Program-made: the position numbers and the translations under genes
Assembly: GCA_013076295.1 (NCBI GenBank)
Contig: RQOL01000718.1
Location: 434,001-498,000 of the forward strand
DNA length: 64,000 nucleotides
Direction: 5' to 3'
DNA from: Sanderia malayensis
Lineage: Eukaryota > Cnidaria > Scyphozoa > Semaeostomeae > Pelagiidae
The notes under the pieces: generated by a model
What the model saw: only the letters and a program-made list of their open reading frames with translations
Databases searched by the model: none
Told to the model about the DNA's origin: nothing
Shown here: in pieces, positions 12,881 through 25,102 of the stretch
Layout of the letters: each line of letters begins with the position of its first letter
How positions within the stretch are numbered: position 1 is the stretch's first letter

Positions 12881-14096
12881 CGTGTCGCGAGTCAAAAAGG
12901 GCCTGCTCCAGATACGGTCTATAGGGAATGGATGACGGGCCATGGGAAGAGAAATCATCAAAAAAAAGTAAAATAATATCGAAAGTGAAAAACTGCGATT
13001 AAAGAATTTGTTCGTTGCTCATTTTACAAAGATTTAATGTTATCTCAAGAAATTGGGCGTTAAGCATACCGGCCCTGATTGCTTGAGTAGGAATAAGCTT
13101 TTACGGTCGGTGATACCGATTTGCTGTGCAAATTTCGGCCGATACACCTGGCAGTAATAACCGGACTGGTTAAACTGCAGACTAATGACTGAAATCATAA
13201 TTTGAACTCAAACAAACAATAAAAGAGGACAGGGTGGGTGGGAGAAGTCAATCCTTGTTCTATGCGCTAGGCCCTAGATTGCTTGTTGCATCTGAACTTT
13301 GCACGAACATGCCTTGAATAAATTGCCAAAGAGATGACCGCCGTCAATCTATCTGCTGGGCTCGTTAACCACACCCTTATGGATCATGTTGATACATGCA
13401 CACGAGGCTATTTCGCAATTGCAATTTCTATCGCCCATTAACTGTTCTTAAATTGCATTTAAGAACTATTATAAAGATATAAGCCCTGCTTCATCTACAT
13501 AATCATTTATTTTCTCAGCAAAGCATAACATTTAATATAACGTAACGACAGCTCTTATATATTATAGATAACGTAGCACGTAAAACATAACGTGGTAAAA
13601 GATGCGTAAAGAGCGTAGCAAATGACATAATTTACAGTAAAAACCGTCATGTAAGAACCTGTAAGTTTTTCATCCAGTCTATTGTTCAAACACAATAGGC
13701 TATTACCTCTTCTATTGTTTTGAGCAGATTTATCTGCCTGGAAGTTCTTAATGCACTGGCTCTTGCATGCGGATTTTTACTGAGCTCGTAACAGATAAGG
13801 GAATGCAACAATGTAACAAAAGACTATAGCAATCAAGAGCGAAATTAAAAATGTAACCTACAGAAAACACGTAGAAGATAATATGTACGAAAGAGTACTT
13901 CACAGCAACAGCAAATGACAGTAAACGAAGCACATCACAAAATTAACAGTGATTCTCACAGAAGCATAAGTCAATAAAGGTGCTACAAAACCTAGTATAT
14001 CACGTGCTAGCATCCTACAGATTTTATTCTACTAAACATGTTATTCAGAACATCTGTAAGATAATGCAAACATGAGTTGGTTTGGTTGTCATTGAT
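12881..14096. other. Non-coding region between MITE and WD40 3' end, copy A
   Basis: Mostly shared with copy B. About 436 bp (13035-13470) occur only here: copy B joins the flanks directly at GATTATAAAG. A TTTATT at 14023-14028 gives AATAAA on the - strand, about 70 bases past the WD40 stop codon. Confidence 0.45.
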
Positions 14097-14492
14097 TTAC
14101 TTGACGTTCTGTGCAGCAGTGTAAACAATTGTTTTTTCAGTCCAATTTTCTGGTCTCTCCAACCTCGGTTCATCACCGCACATGCGCAGAAAGACAAGCT
14201 CCTCCGTACCAGCTATACCTGTGACAACACAGCGCTCATCCGTAGTCATGTGAATGAATCGTAAGTCTGTCTCAGGAAGAAATTTACCCAAAAATTGCAT
14301 TCGGTTCTCTTTCAAGCCAGATAAATCCCAAAGTTCCAGCGCTTTGGCCCCTTCGCCTGTGGGATGGGTCATGCCCATAACTCGATTGCCGTTCTAAAAA
14401 ACAACATTTTATCGGGTATTTGCAGGTTAAAATTCATCTCCATACAATCAACTGACATTATCTACTTGGGGCTATTTATTCTTCTACTTTAA

Positions 14493-15764
14493 AGTGCTAA
14501 TGCAACGAAATTTGACATATCGATTTTTTTATTTTAAATGAAAGCCAAAGATGTACTGATCAGTTTGATGCAATTTTGACGTGCATCTGACAAGTATAAG
14601 TTACTTTAATTTCACCTTGAATCAGGCCACCTTTTGCGAAAAATATTGCAACGCTGTGACGTCACAGTGATGACCCATATTATATCTCGCAATGGAAGTC
14701 AATGGGTTTTTTCGAACGTCGTTTGATTTTTTTTTAATAGCTCCACTCAGGGTGGGGATATTTGAGCTCCGGCTGAACCAACATAAGGGCGAATCTTTTA
14801 GCCGTCGTTCTGAAAAAATTGGTGTCATTTTGTTTAACGTTAGAGACACAATTTAAGTTTGAAAATGGGTACCTCCAAAAAATGTGACGTCATCCCGCGT
14901 CGCCATTGTTGCTTCGAGTTGCTGTGGAACGACACGCAGCCCTGGTTTGGCTTATCCCATGTCTTATTTTTTGTAATAACTTATTTTAGCTCAAAGTTGC
15001 AGACATTGAATTATTTTTAGAAACTTCGGAAATTAAAATTCCTTCGATATCACCCCAAAAAGCTAAATCTTCTGACATTTGTTTTGGTCGGCTCGGGCCT
15101 AACCACTCCGGGCGAGGAGTGCTTAGGCCCGAGTAAAGCTGAGAGTCACACGGGTTGGTTTTTACGAGCTTGTTTACTGCATCTATTGCAGGAATAGCGT
15201 TTGATTTTATCTTTAATCTCATCTTTAATTCTTTCCCAATATCTCTCTTTACTTCAAAGCAAAAATGAGCGCTATATAATGAATAAAATCCTGCTATCCT
15301 AGTCGGTGGGTGCGAATGATGTCTGTCTCCTGAACTCCTTAAAAAGACCTTGCTCTGTTTGATTGGTTTTGAAATACTATCAGCAACATTATGAAACGAT
15401 ACTTTTTCGCAACACTGAGTAATCGTACAATTGTCTCCGTTATGTATCTCTACGACATGTAAATAGTTTTATGATTTATTTGCTCCCGAGACGAGATACC
15501 CGTCATGTGTGTGCTCGCTCACAGCTCGCCATGTCGAATTTCAATAGAAGGAAGCCTGCTTGACGTTGCAGACACCACGTTTGATGACATCACAGTGATG
15601 TTCAGTTTTCGCACGAAAAAGGTCAAAATTTCCTACTTTGAAGGTTAATAGCGAAAAAAGTATACATAATTTGCAAATTTTATTTGCGCCACGTTAATGA
15701 GTGCATTGAAATCTATAGATTTTTGAAATAAAAACACTATGTAAAAATTCGTTGCATAAGCACT
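14493..15764. mobile_element. 1.27-kb non-autonomous element with TTAA target site, absent from copy B
   Basis: The element begins AGTGCTAATGCAACGAA and ends with the near reverse complement TTCGTTGCATAAGCACT. TTAA precedes it (14489-14492) and TTCA follows (15765-15768). Copy B has a single CTTTAAAACC at the matching place near 42785, so the site was TTAA with one later change. TTAA duplication is the mark of piggyBac and Kolobok transposons. No transposase is seen. A strong 42-base hairpin lies inside at 15092-15133. Confidence 0.85.
15092..15133. repeat. Strong imperfect hairpin inside the TTAA element
   Basis: CTCGGGCCTAA pairs with TTAGGCCCGAG and CACTCC pairs with GGAGTG, separated by one C-C mismatch, around a six-base loop GGGCGA. 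That is a 17-bp stem, GC-rich in an otherwise AT-rich region. Confidence 0.8.
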
Positions 15765-17344
15765 TTCAAACCAATATACCAAGACCTCATATTGTTTAGT
15801 TATTTCTTAACCTCGTTCTGCATCATTCTGGTTCAATCTCTCTGTGGTTCTCTAGTACCACATATATCCTACATTTTATATATCATTTTCTCTGCAATTA
15901 TTCTTCTTCCTATATTACAAGCGCCCTTTCTCGCCATCGTTTCTCTATCTCTTTAATCACCTATCCCTCTCATTTTCTTCTCTCCATTTTGCTTTAGTGC
16001 TCTCTCCACCTCCCTGTCCCCCTATACATTCTTCTTCATGCTCTTCTTGTTTTCAGCAGCACGTGCTGTGCTGGTAGAATATTGCTATATCAAATGAGGC
16101 CAAAACCACTTTGCTTCTCAATGGGATAAACCCCACCCCCCAAAAAGCCTCCCTTTAAAACCCCATGAAATATAAATGAGTCCCCAAATAAGCCCCCAGG
16201 GGCTTTTTTATGCCACCAATTAAACTTGGATGAAAAATGCTACATATACCTGTGATACGGTGATTTTGTGACACAGTCCACCTTGACAACTGGCAACTGT
16301 AACGCCAGTGTTTCTATCAAAGCAGACCACACGAAACTGGAAATCATAGTGGGTACCAATTTTCTCGTAACACGAAAGAAGGGCAACAATGTAATCTTTG
16401 TGCAGTTCCATGCACAAAAATCTGACTTTATCAGCAAGATCGTTTCCGCCCTCGATTCTACCTGATTGGAATTTTATCCGTCGCAACTCTTTTCCGGTTC
16501 TGGTCTTAAAGGCAGTGATGTGCTCATTATCTGGCTGAAAAGACAAATACATTGCATGCCATTATGTATATATACCTTAAATTGGGTTGCCGCTTCTGTT
16601 AAAACATTGATGGATGCGCAGAAGTATAGAGCAATTAGTACAAGAAGAGAAACTGAAAAAGAAACACGCTCGATATTACTGTGATTTCCATGCTGGAAAA
16701 CTCATCAGACATGCTATAATCGATTACAGTCTGACAAGTAATTGGATGGCTTTGACTAATGGCTTTGACCCACGATCTGTGAAAACATGTGAGCCAAAAA
16801 AATGATATTTCGGTTTTTCGGGTCGATTACAATTAGCTTTTAGTCAGCAAGATGTGAACCCCGAGCTGTCAAATGCATAGCAGATTTCAAGTGCAATAAA
16901 TACATCTGCATAGTACTTACTGAACAAAGAAGATAAAGGATCTTTCCATCGTCTGATAGAGCGGTTACTTCTGGTCTGAGATCCAAACGTTTTTCCTTAA
17001 CTTTGATTTCTGCAATCTTTTTACTTGTTTTTAAATCGATAACAAAAATTGGCATAGTTCTCTCAGTAAGCGATGCACATGTCAGTGAGACCAACATTGT
17101 CGAGTTGTCCTTGCTTACCTGTGGGAAAATACGACAAAAATTAATGCCTGTATCATTCTAAACACCATAATATAATCTAAAATCGTAAGAACACCATTGC
17201 AATGGGTTAAAATTGACAAGCATGATGGTCTTCCCAGATTTATAAAGTTATGCATTTGGGAGCACTTACACCTACACATTGCACAAATGTAACCATACTG
17301 TGTCATATAATGATATGCGCATGCAAAATGATCTCTCGTAGTCT

Positions 17345-19060
17345 AGAATGCTTACGACAAAGCAATCCATTCTTTCAAATTTGAGGAAAGGGGTTGTCAC
17401 ACACACGACCATTGACAATAATGATGGGAGACAGGACACCTTACCAGGCATTGGAATAAGGCATGACACCAACAAGACACTTTTTCAGCTACCTTCTCCA
17501 TTAGAAGAAAAGACACTACCTGTCATTGGAACAAGTGAGCAGGATCAATTTGGCGGCATCGAGCAGGATCTGAGCAGGATCAATCACTCAAAGCTCCCTC
17601 TTACCATTTTTTCCGAAGCACAAGAACAGCATTGTAAGGGGCAAGCTTGATGAATGTCTCCAGCGAGATATTGCATGGTCTGCTTCAGTGGCGTAGCTAT
17701 AGGGGGGGCAGGGGGGGCAGCTGCCCCCCCACCAAACGTTTCCAGCTGCTTGTCGGAAAATTTGTCGGAAAATTTACAACGCAAATTTTACGTTTGTCGG
17801 AATTTGTCCGGGTTTCGCTCCTTCGCCGCCAAATCGCAGCTACGCCAGTGGTCTGCTGCTGGAATAGTGCGAAACAGCGATGCTGGAGACCAGTTTGCTG
17901 CAATTGGTTCATGGACGGCATTTCACAAATCTGTTACTAAAGAAGAAAGAGAGAAGTGCGTGCAAGAGTATCTTCCTGTGACACCAGAGCCACCAGAGTA
18001 TCCCGTTTGCAAGGAATATCTTGATTTTCTGTTAGAAGTCATTTCAATGACGGCTCTGAAGCATATCTCACTGTGACCTACTTGAAAGAAGATGTGTCAT
18101 CAATGCTACAATGGTTTCAGCGGTAAGAGAAGCTGATATATAAAGACATTTGCAAGCTGCGAGAGAGATGATTCCTTTAACCTTCGCATTTAACCACAAA
18201 AATTATGCAAGGTACTTGAGTTATTAGCACGTTTTTCTCTGTGATATTCAACAAAAAGATCAGCCTGCTTTTGAAGATTTAAGGACCAAAGGCTTTGGAG
18301 GAAGTATCAGCGGCGGACGATCTTCAACTATTCACAGGGACTTGATCATCGAGCTGTTCAAAAAAGAAACGAAAAAACCATTGGGTCCATTTCGTTTGGG
18401 ATTTAGCACCAACATCGAAGCAGTTAACACATGGGTTCGTACTATACATGTTCACAGTAAATTAAGGATGGTGTTAAGAGAACATCTCCGCACAAAGACC
18501 TCTGCAAAGCATAAATACCTCATGCCGGGAAGCAAAGAGAAACATGTGGAACATGTAACGAATTTAAAAGCAAAGCTAAACAGATATGGTCTGAATCAGT
18601 TTTCTGAGAGTGCTCCCAAATGCATAGCTACTGGAGAAGAAATTGATCAAGTGGTGGTATATGATTTGTTGCACGCAGATGCCATAGGAAATGAAAAGTT
18701 CATGGAATTTGCGAATGAGTGCCTGGTTAATAGAAATAAAAGCTTCTTCGATCCCATCAAGAAATCAAACTTAAAAACAGGCATTGAAAAAAGGAAGACC
18801 ACGAGCAACGCCACTACTAAAAGAAGATCGTCGAGCATTTGGATTGATCATTGCCAGAGCCACTAGTTTGGAAGAAGCCTTTGAGTATCCGATCACCTCA
18901 GCGCCCTTGTCGCTTGCCGCTCCAGATGCAACACTACGCCAATCTGACAAAGCATCGCTGCGAAATTTCCTCATCAATGATGCAGGTGCATTCACTGACC
19001 AGTTACAAAAGAACGCGCGCTAGTTAGTTCATGGTATGGCAGCAGTAAGATCTTTGACCC
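17345..19060 (+). pseudogene. Decayed ORF of an uncharacterised transposon-linked protein family
   Basis: Broken reading frames in several phases make one continuous protein trace. It includes TIDNNDGRQDTLPG near 17410; QFAAIGSWTAFHKSV and a PEYPVCKEYLDFLLEVI stretch at 17900-18040; FNHKNYARYL near 18190; then an open 174-codon piece (18342-18866) with LGFSTNIEAVNTWVRTIHVH; and a later SDKASLRNFLI at 18950. From memory this order (FDHxNYARY, GFSTNxxxVxxW, then xxRNFLI) belongs to a large uncharacterised family that is multi-copy in cnidarian and other aquatic animal genomes and that I take to be transposon-linked. The frame is interrupted by a hAT MITE at 17686-17850 and by a LINE at 19061, with further frameshifts. 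Later parts of the family are seen at 27653-28310 and 60350-60600. Biochemical function is unknown to me. Confidence 0.6.
17686..17850. mobile_element. 165-bp hAT MITE
   Basis: The left end is CAGTGGCGTAGCTA and the right end AGCTACGCCAGTG, reverse complementary with one change. Flanking 8-mers GTCTGCTT (17678-17685) and GTCTGCTG (17851-17858) are a near-perfect target duplication. Near the left end is a G-run/C-run palindrome (GGGGGGGCAGCTGCCCCCCC). An 8-bp duplication with CAGTGGCGTAGC ends is typical of hAT elements. It splits the remnant reading frame around it. Confidence 0.85.
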
Positions 19061-20793
19061 ATATCAATCTTGCCTATTTTCAGCAAAATACTGGAAAAAT
19101 TAATGAACGTTCGTATGGTAAAATTTTTGAATCAAAATAGAATAATTTTTGAACATCAATATGGATTTCAGGAAAACAAATCTACATCTTTAGCAATCTT
19201 AGATCTTCAATCTCAACTGATCAATAATATAGAAAACAAATTATTCTCATGCAGCATATTTCTTGATTTTTCAAAGGCTTTTGATACAGTTAACCATTAT
19301 ATTTTGCTAAAAAAATTAGAGCATTACGGTTTCAGAGGTATTGCTTATTCGTGGTTCGAATCATACTTAAATAACAGAACTCAAATAGTTACAATTAATG
19401 GTGGTAATGCAAATGAACTTACTATAAATTGTGGTGTTCCACAAGGCAGTGTACTTGGGCCGTTATTGTTCTTGATTTATATAAATGACATTTATAAATC
19501 CTCGCAAATTCTTCAGTTTCGATTATTTGCAGATGACACCAGTATTCTACTGGCAAATAAAAATCTTGAAACCTTACAACGAACAACCAATGCTGAGCTA
19601 GAAAAGGTATCTATGTGGTTATTGGCTAATAAGTTATCGCTAAATGTATCAAAATCAAATTTCTTGATTATAAGCTCTCGTAAAACTGATAGTAACATAA
19701 AGTTAAAAATCAACAACAAAGATCTCAAACAAGAAAATTATACCAGATATCTTGGAGTAATCATTGACGATAAGCTTAATTGGAAGTTGCATATAAAGCA
19801 AATAAATTTAAAATTATCTAAAGGAATTGGAGTGCTATATAAACTAAGACATCTGGTACCGAAACAATCTCTTAAAACTTTATATTCTTCATTCATTCAA
19901 TCACATGTACTATATGGTATATTAAATTGGGGTTGTGCTAACAAATCTACCTTAGAACCTTTAAAGCGTAATTTAAGAAAAGCAGTTAGAGTAATCGACT
20001 TTGCAAACTACACTGCACATACGGAACCTATTCTTAAACGCCTGAACATATTTAACTTCGGAAAACTTTACATGCTAGAGACAGCAAAAATGATTTTTCA
20101 AATTAACGCTCACAAAACTTCTTTTGAAGGGGAATTTGTAAAAACAAGAAATGTACATAAATATAACACAAGGCAATCTTCTTCTGAAGGTTTTTCCCTC
20201 CCATCCATTTCTACCAATTATAAAAAAAACTTTCTCACTTTTGATGGAATCAAATTTTGGAACTCCCTACCTATAGAGTTAAAAAAGATGCATAATAAAC
20301 ATCACTTTGTGAAGCAGTTAAAATACTTCCTTATGAACAAAATCTGAAGATCCGTAGGCTTGATTATTAGGACCTTACGATTATTTTATAATTTTATTTT
20401 TGCTATAATACACTTAATCCGTTAGTCTTATATATATATTTTTCTTTTATTATTATTATTATTTTATTTTATTTTATTTAGTTCTATCTTATTCTATTTT
20501 TTCTATCTTTATTCCATCTTAATCTTACTGTTGTTGTTGTTTTTATTCAAACTTATAATTGTATGAAAAATGCATCAAAATGGACACATGGCTCGATAGC
20601 TTGCCCAAAGTTCTTTCCATGTGTCCATCAGCCTAAAATTTTTTTAATTACAGTAGTAATCATCTGTTAACTAAACGAATATGTCTCTGTAAATTGTTGT
20701 TATTAGGTATAAATAGGTTACACAAATTTATAATTGTAATTAATTAATTTTATGCTGAAAAAATAATTTGAAGTTTGAAGTTTGAAGTTTGAA
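19061..20793 (+). mobile_element. 5'-truncated CR1/L2-like LINE with reverse transcriptase
   Basis: An open frame at 19070-20347 encodes the reverse transcriptase of a non-LTR retrotransposon. Visible motifs are FLDFSKAFDTVNH, CGVPQGSVLGPLLFLIYIND and the catalytic FADDTSIL, followed by the thumb region and a C-terminal tail ending KQLKYFLMNK. The endonuclease domain and 5' part are missing, as in most LINE copies. A 3' UTR follows, ending in (GAAGTTT)n repeats just before 20793. Flanking target looks like a TTTGA repeat: the remnant frame reads AGATCTTTGA before the LINE and resumes as AACCAAAAGAAACG after it. The RT frame is open for 425 codons, so the insertion is not very old. Clade (CR1, L2 or relative) is inferred from motifs and the short tail repeat. 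Confidence 0.85.
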
Positions 20794-21468
20794 ACCAAAA
20801 GAAACGTATGAGAATGGATAAAAAGTTTCATCACCTTCACCACCATGATACACACACATTTTAAATGCTAATCCGATGTCATTACCGAGGTTTCCGTATT
20901 TGACTTGTTTAATTTTCTAATTTACCATATTAATGTTAGAGGTATGGAAACACAAATGAAGAAACACTTTGATATACTGATAAACGTAATATATGATGAA
21001 ATCAAAGTAATAACATCTTGTTCGTAAAAAAGAAAGAATATAACTGTTACAATATAAAGAGAAGGAAACGGAAGTATGCAGCTAGTGTCAATCAAGTCAG
21101 TCAATGTAGTAATAATAATAATAATAATCGAGTCATTCTTATTCTCAACAATTAATCCTGGAAATGACGTCATCAATCGTAATGACCCCCGTGTTTTGCA
21201 AAAATAAATTGAAATCTAGCACAGCAGGCCATAGATATGATGAAAAAGCACTTTTATAGCGAAATATTTCATTTGTGACGAATTCCTCGTCCTGCAATAC
21301 TGCAAAAGTACGGTGTTGATGACGTCATCAATTTTAGCCCCCTGGAGAGTTTCAAAAATGTTTCAAAGTCTTAAATTACTTCAATCAGTCTAAATACTTA
21401 GAATCCGTTGAAAAATTTAAGGTTAGGCACTTGCTTAGATTGTTATGAGAATTTCCCTGTCTATTTGC
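20794..21468. other. Possible continuation of the remnant ORF, otherwise nothing recognised
   Basis: The first bases after the LINE may continue the broken family frame (KPKETYE). Beyond that no convincing coding is seen. An (ATA)n run lies near 21110-21130, and GATGACGTCATC-like palindromes occur near 21165 and 21320. Confidence 0.35.
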
Positions 21469-21470
21469 TA

Positions 21471-22013
21471 CTTTAATCGAAGAAACTTTCGCGGGAAGAA
21501 ACTTTCGCGAGGCGAAAAAAACGCGAAATTTCTGGAATTAACTTTCGCGTTTTAGGCAAAATCGGACATTTTGCGAGAATAAACTTTCGCGAATTCCAAG
21601 CCTGAACAGAAACTTTAAACAGAAGCCTTGAAGTAGTTTTTATTCAAAGTGAAACTTTTTCATAAATTTTTCTCATTTTTACGTTAACAGAAGAAGAACA
21701 ATATTAAAATAAGTCAGCTTCGTTTCCATATTCACTCTGCCTTTTCTGCCTTCCCTTTTCTTTCCATGAAACTAACTCATGAATAAATATTTTTCTTTCT
21801 TAATCGCCTTTCACTCTGGGATTGCCAGTTATTCACAATAGCGTTTTTGCGAGAATAAACTTTCGCGAATTTCCAATTTTGAAATTTTTATCAAGAATAA
21901 ACTTTCGCGAATTTCATATTTTGGAAAATTTCGCGCAATAAACTTTCGCGAATTTTGGCCAAAAACGCGAAAATCGCGAAAGCTTCTTTCCGCGAAAGTT
22001 TCTCCGATTAAAG
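21471..22013. mobile_element. 543-bp MITE built of CTTTCGCGAA modules
   Basis: Ends are inverted: CTTTAATCGAAGAAACTTTC on the left and GAAAGTTTCTCCGATTAAAG on the right, with TA on both sides (21469-21470, 22014-22015). Inside, AAACTTTCGCGAATT recurs about eight times, in the same orientation toward each end. TA duplication suggests a Tc1/mariner-type non-autonomous element. Confidence 0.75.
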
Positions 22014-22015
22014 TA

Positions 22016-23093
22016 CTGGTTTTACTTACACAGCTCCGCCATCCATGATTTCTGAGAAACTTCCTTTTTGACTCACGGCGCATGCGCTTTGCAGTCTTTT
22101 TGATAGGGGAAATCTATTGTTCTGTTGTCCGCTCCAAAATTCTTCGACAAATCAGGTAGTGCGAAATTTGACATTCCTGAATATTATCAGGTATTGCCTA
22201 TTGCGTAGTTAAATTCTGATGCAAATTAGGAGATTTTCAGTAAAATGCTGGTTTGGTTGGTTGTTAATTTTTATTCGTGGCCAGAATCGAGAAGGCCCAA
22301 AAAACGCCATTCTTATTTCCATAAAGAACACAGGAGTTGCTTTCTTGTCGTGGGGATAAATTGATAAAAATGAATGCCTGCAAGTGGAAGAGAAATGTGA
22401 ATAACAAATGTCAAATACAAATGATACCGACAGCATTCAATCGCATCAGATATAGAAATCTAGGCTTGCAAGCACACTAAACACCCCCTCTCCATATTTT
22501 TTTAAAGCACTCATTTCAAAACATATCGTTTTAAATGCTAGATGCTTGAGTCCCGATTATTTGTTCGGAGCCGTATTGTTAACAGTTAGTTTTTAGACTG
22601 TATATGCCGTGAGTCCCCTGAAGGGGCCCTTTCATTGAATGCTTCCTGCTGCTTGGAAATTAGAACGCGCGAAATAAGATGACGGCGCGGTTTGTAGTAC
22701 CCCTTTTCAAAACGCCGCTATAACGTTACCCTAAGTTCAATTTTTTTGGTTAATAGCTGAAACGACGAGCAGAAAGTTATAGTTTTGTACTTTGGGAAAC
22801 GATTCTTTAATAAAGCCCGGAGTTGCGCACAGCAGAGATTTGACAACTTTCCGATACTCTCCCATTATAAAAGTCGATTTGGTTCATAGTTATGACGTCA
22901 TACCATGTCGCAGACAGTGCCCCATTTCAAAGCCAAATTTAGTATACTTATCGTGATCGAATAAAAACAAAACAGGCACCAAAATAATCAGTGAAGAATG
23001 AAATTCCATTTTATGGAAAAAAACAAGAAAGTGATTTTTGATTGCAGTAGGCCCTTAAGTTAATGAAACATTAACTAGCATGGCATGAAGTGG
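22016..23093. other. Spacer end, no gene seen
   Basis: No coding exon recognised. A faint inverted similarity (GAAGGGGCCC near 22619 and GGCCCTTAA near 23050) might mark another old element, but it is too weak to call. Confidence 0.35.
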
Positions 23094-24409
23094 TTGGACA
23101 ATTAGACATATGGCACAAAGAATGATATCAAATGAAAACGTCGCAATTGAAAAACCATGCCTATCAAATGTTCGCAGTTGCTTGAGAAGAAACAATGATT
23201 AATAATTGAGCACATGTCAGGTCCTTTGATGATATTTCAATAAATATCAACGCATCCGCCCATAGCTAATGAGGTTGAAAAGAGAGAACGATAAATTCGT
23301 CGCCAATTGCTTTTTTCAGCCTCAATAGACAGCAGTTCTGTTGAAGACCAGAGGTCGTGGAAAAAGAAAGAAAATAAGAAAGGAAAGAGACATTCACGGT
23401 CTGTATCATGTGCTCTTTATTTCATGCAGCCAATGCTGTTCTTATCTATGCTACAAAATTTAGGGCATTGCGATCTTTACAGCCGATACAATCGTCTCTT
23501 TCATTTTTGCTGCATAAGCCGCCAATTTGTAAACGCGGTCAGCCATTATAGTGATATTTTTTGGAATTTCCATTACATGCTTTTATTTTATAGCTTAATA
23601 TTCGCATTATTTTGTACTCTGTAGTCAACTGTCCAGGTCCAATTCCCTTCAGCTGGGATTATGGATACACGCTGTTATAAGAACTTAGTTTTTATACTGA
23701 GACTCAAATCCTGGAAGAATGGCTAGTGCAAAAATATAGCTAGGCCCAAGCGCCAAAACGTTTTGGTTATCTGAGTCCTCTCATAAAGCAAAAAAGAGCA
23801 AATTGATAATTTTCGACTCGAAATCGAAAATTGTCGAGAATACTGAGCCCTGTCAACAAAGTTAGTATTCTTGTAAATAAGTGATCATCCTAATAAAGTT
23901 AACTTATTGTGTATATCCATACAAGCCATGGCAGATTTTCTTCGGCGACGCAAACCTTCGACCAGCTATAAACACTGACGTATTTGTAATCATAATTCAC
24001 ACTGCGACAAGTTAAACAAACTTACTCCCACGAAAAAACAAAAACTGCTTGTGTTTCGTGAGGAGAGCTCTCGAAACTCTACTAATTTAGGTGAAAATAT
24101 TGTTTCCACGGAAAAGAGCCTTGTTTGTCAAAAGAAACCATTTATCTGTGCTTTTACCAAGTGCTGCAACTTGTTGTTTGCATCTCTTGTCTTACAAGCG
24201 TTGTTCTTGTTTGCTTGAAGTCAAAGAAGACAAGATAATACTTTGATTTCCTTCACTGGGTGACTTCTTTCTTTTGTTTCTTGCAAAATAGTCCAATCAT
24301 TTTCTAGAGAAGATAAATACAAATATTTTTGTAAGATGGGAAGTTATTTAGCATATTATATTAATGTTTATTTTAATACTTGTCTATTTGGGTGCTAATT
24401 TGAAGCGTT

Positions 24410-25102
24410 ATGCCAACCCAGATATAGCAATATTGAATATTCCTATCTATTCAATTCAATTTCATTATTGATTCAATTCAAAATACATGTCTATCTTCAA
24501 TTCAATGTCTATTTGTTCACTTCAATATCGATATGTGTTTAATTGAATGTCGATATGTTCAATTCAATATCGATATGTGTTCAATTGAATGTCGATATGT
24601 CCAATTCAATATCGATATGTTCAATTCACTGGTTCAATTCAATGTCCTCAATTCCAATAACAACAACAACAACAAGAATTGGCGCCGTTTTGATTATTCT
24701 GTCCTGTCTGCCTGATGAGAGAGAAGTGAGACATAGACATGGATACGGACACAGGATTGCCAGAGATGCAGATCTTCTTCGTCAAGCGTCGAATATGCTG
24801 ATGGCAGAGGTCACTGTTTCATAGCAAACAGCTACTACTACTACAAGATCTGAAACCTCTCCAAGATTAGCTCTGCCACGAAACAACTTTATTGATTGGC
24901 TGCCTCGTATAGCTTTTATTTTGCCTAATATTGGACAATAATCAGGCTAAAATTTCGTTATCGCAAATAAACCCCCGGGGGTTTATTCGAGAATTTACGG
25001 TTTATACCATTGGTATATACATGTATTTTGAATTGAATCAATAATGAAATTGAATTGAATAGATAGGAGTATTGAACATTGCTGCATATGGGCTGGTATA
25101 AA
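24410..25102. mobile_element. 693-bp inverted-repeat element, absent from copy A
   Basis: About 80 bases at the left end, including TCCTATCTATTCAATTCAAT, are repeated in reverse complement at the right end, including ATTGAATTGAATAGATAGGA. The flanks read GAAGCGTT before and CGTTGCC after, while copy A reads GAAGCGTTGCC at 7174-7186, an exact empty site with an apparent CGTT duplication (3-4 bp, ambiguous because the outermost bases differ). No transposase is visible. Confidence 0.82.
24500..24640. repeat. Tandem TTCAATTCAATATCGATATG repeats
   Basis: Imperfect tandem units of about 20 bases alternating TTCAATTCAATATCGATATG and TTCAATTGAATGTCGATATG, inside the inverted-repeat element. Confidence 0.8.

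Larger units (their letters stand above)
14097..17118 (-). pseudogene. Duplicated 3' fragment of NACHT/WD40 gene (last three exons)
   Basis: Three - strand exons, 17118-16921, 16534-16250 and 14393-14097, match the last three exons of the full gene at 44141-42394, with identical lengths (198, 285, 297) and phase 0. They encode WD-type beta-propeller sequence (for example PDNEHITAFKTRTGKELRRI and ALELWDLSGLKENRM) and end with the same stop. Splice sites and frames are intact. The duplication stops about 120 bp upstream of the first of these exons, so the N-terminal, NACHT and most WD40 exons are missing, and no promoter or start is visible. The last intron also holds a 1.27 kb TTAA element not found in the other copy. 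Most likely this is a non-functional truncated duplicate, unless spliced to an unseen exon in the spacer. Confidence 0.82.
4866..17241 (+). repeat. Segmental duplication, copy A
   Basis: From about 4866 this sequence matches 23094 onward base for base over long stretches, and the similarity ends near 17241 (matching about 44300). Both copies are in the same orientation. Copy A carries a complete oxidoreductase gene and only the last three exons of the convergent WD40 gene. A-specific segments are 6255-6943, 12110-12880 (MITE), 13035-13470 and 14493-15768 (TTAA element). Coding exons of the two copies differ by only a few per cent at most. Confidence 0.93.

Noticed and set aside
17700..17735. 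Long G/C-run as a regulatory G-quadruplex
   Set aside because: It is the end of a hAT MITE; the other G-runs near 60980 and 62500 are also at or near repeat ends, so no independent role can be argued.
22600..23060. Possible GGGCCC-ended MITE
   Set aside because: The putative ends match over too few bases and no target duplication is visible.
24500..24640. Regular repeats resembling a CRISPR array
   Set aside because: Units are contiguous tandem repeats without unique spacers, in a eukaryotic transposable element.
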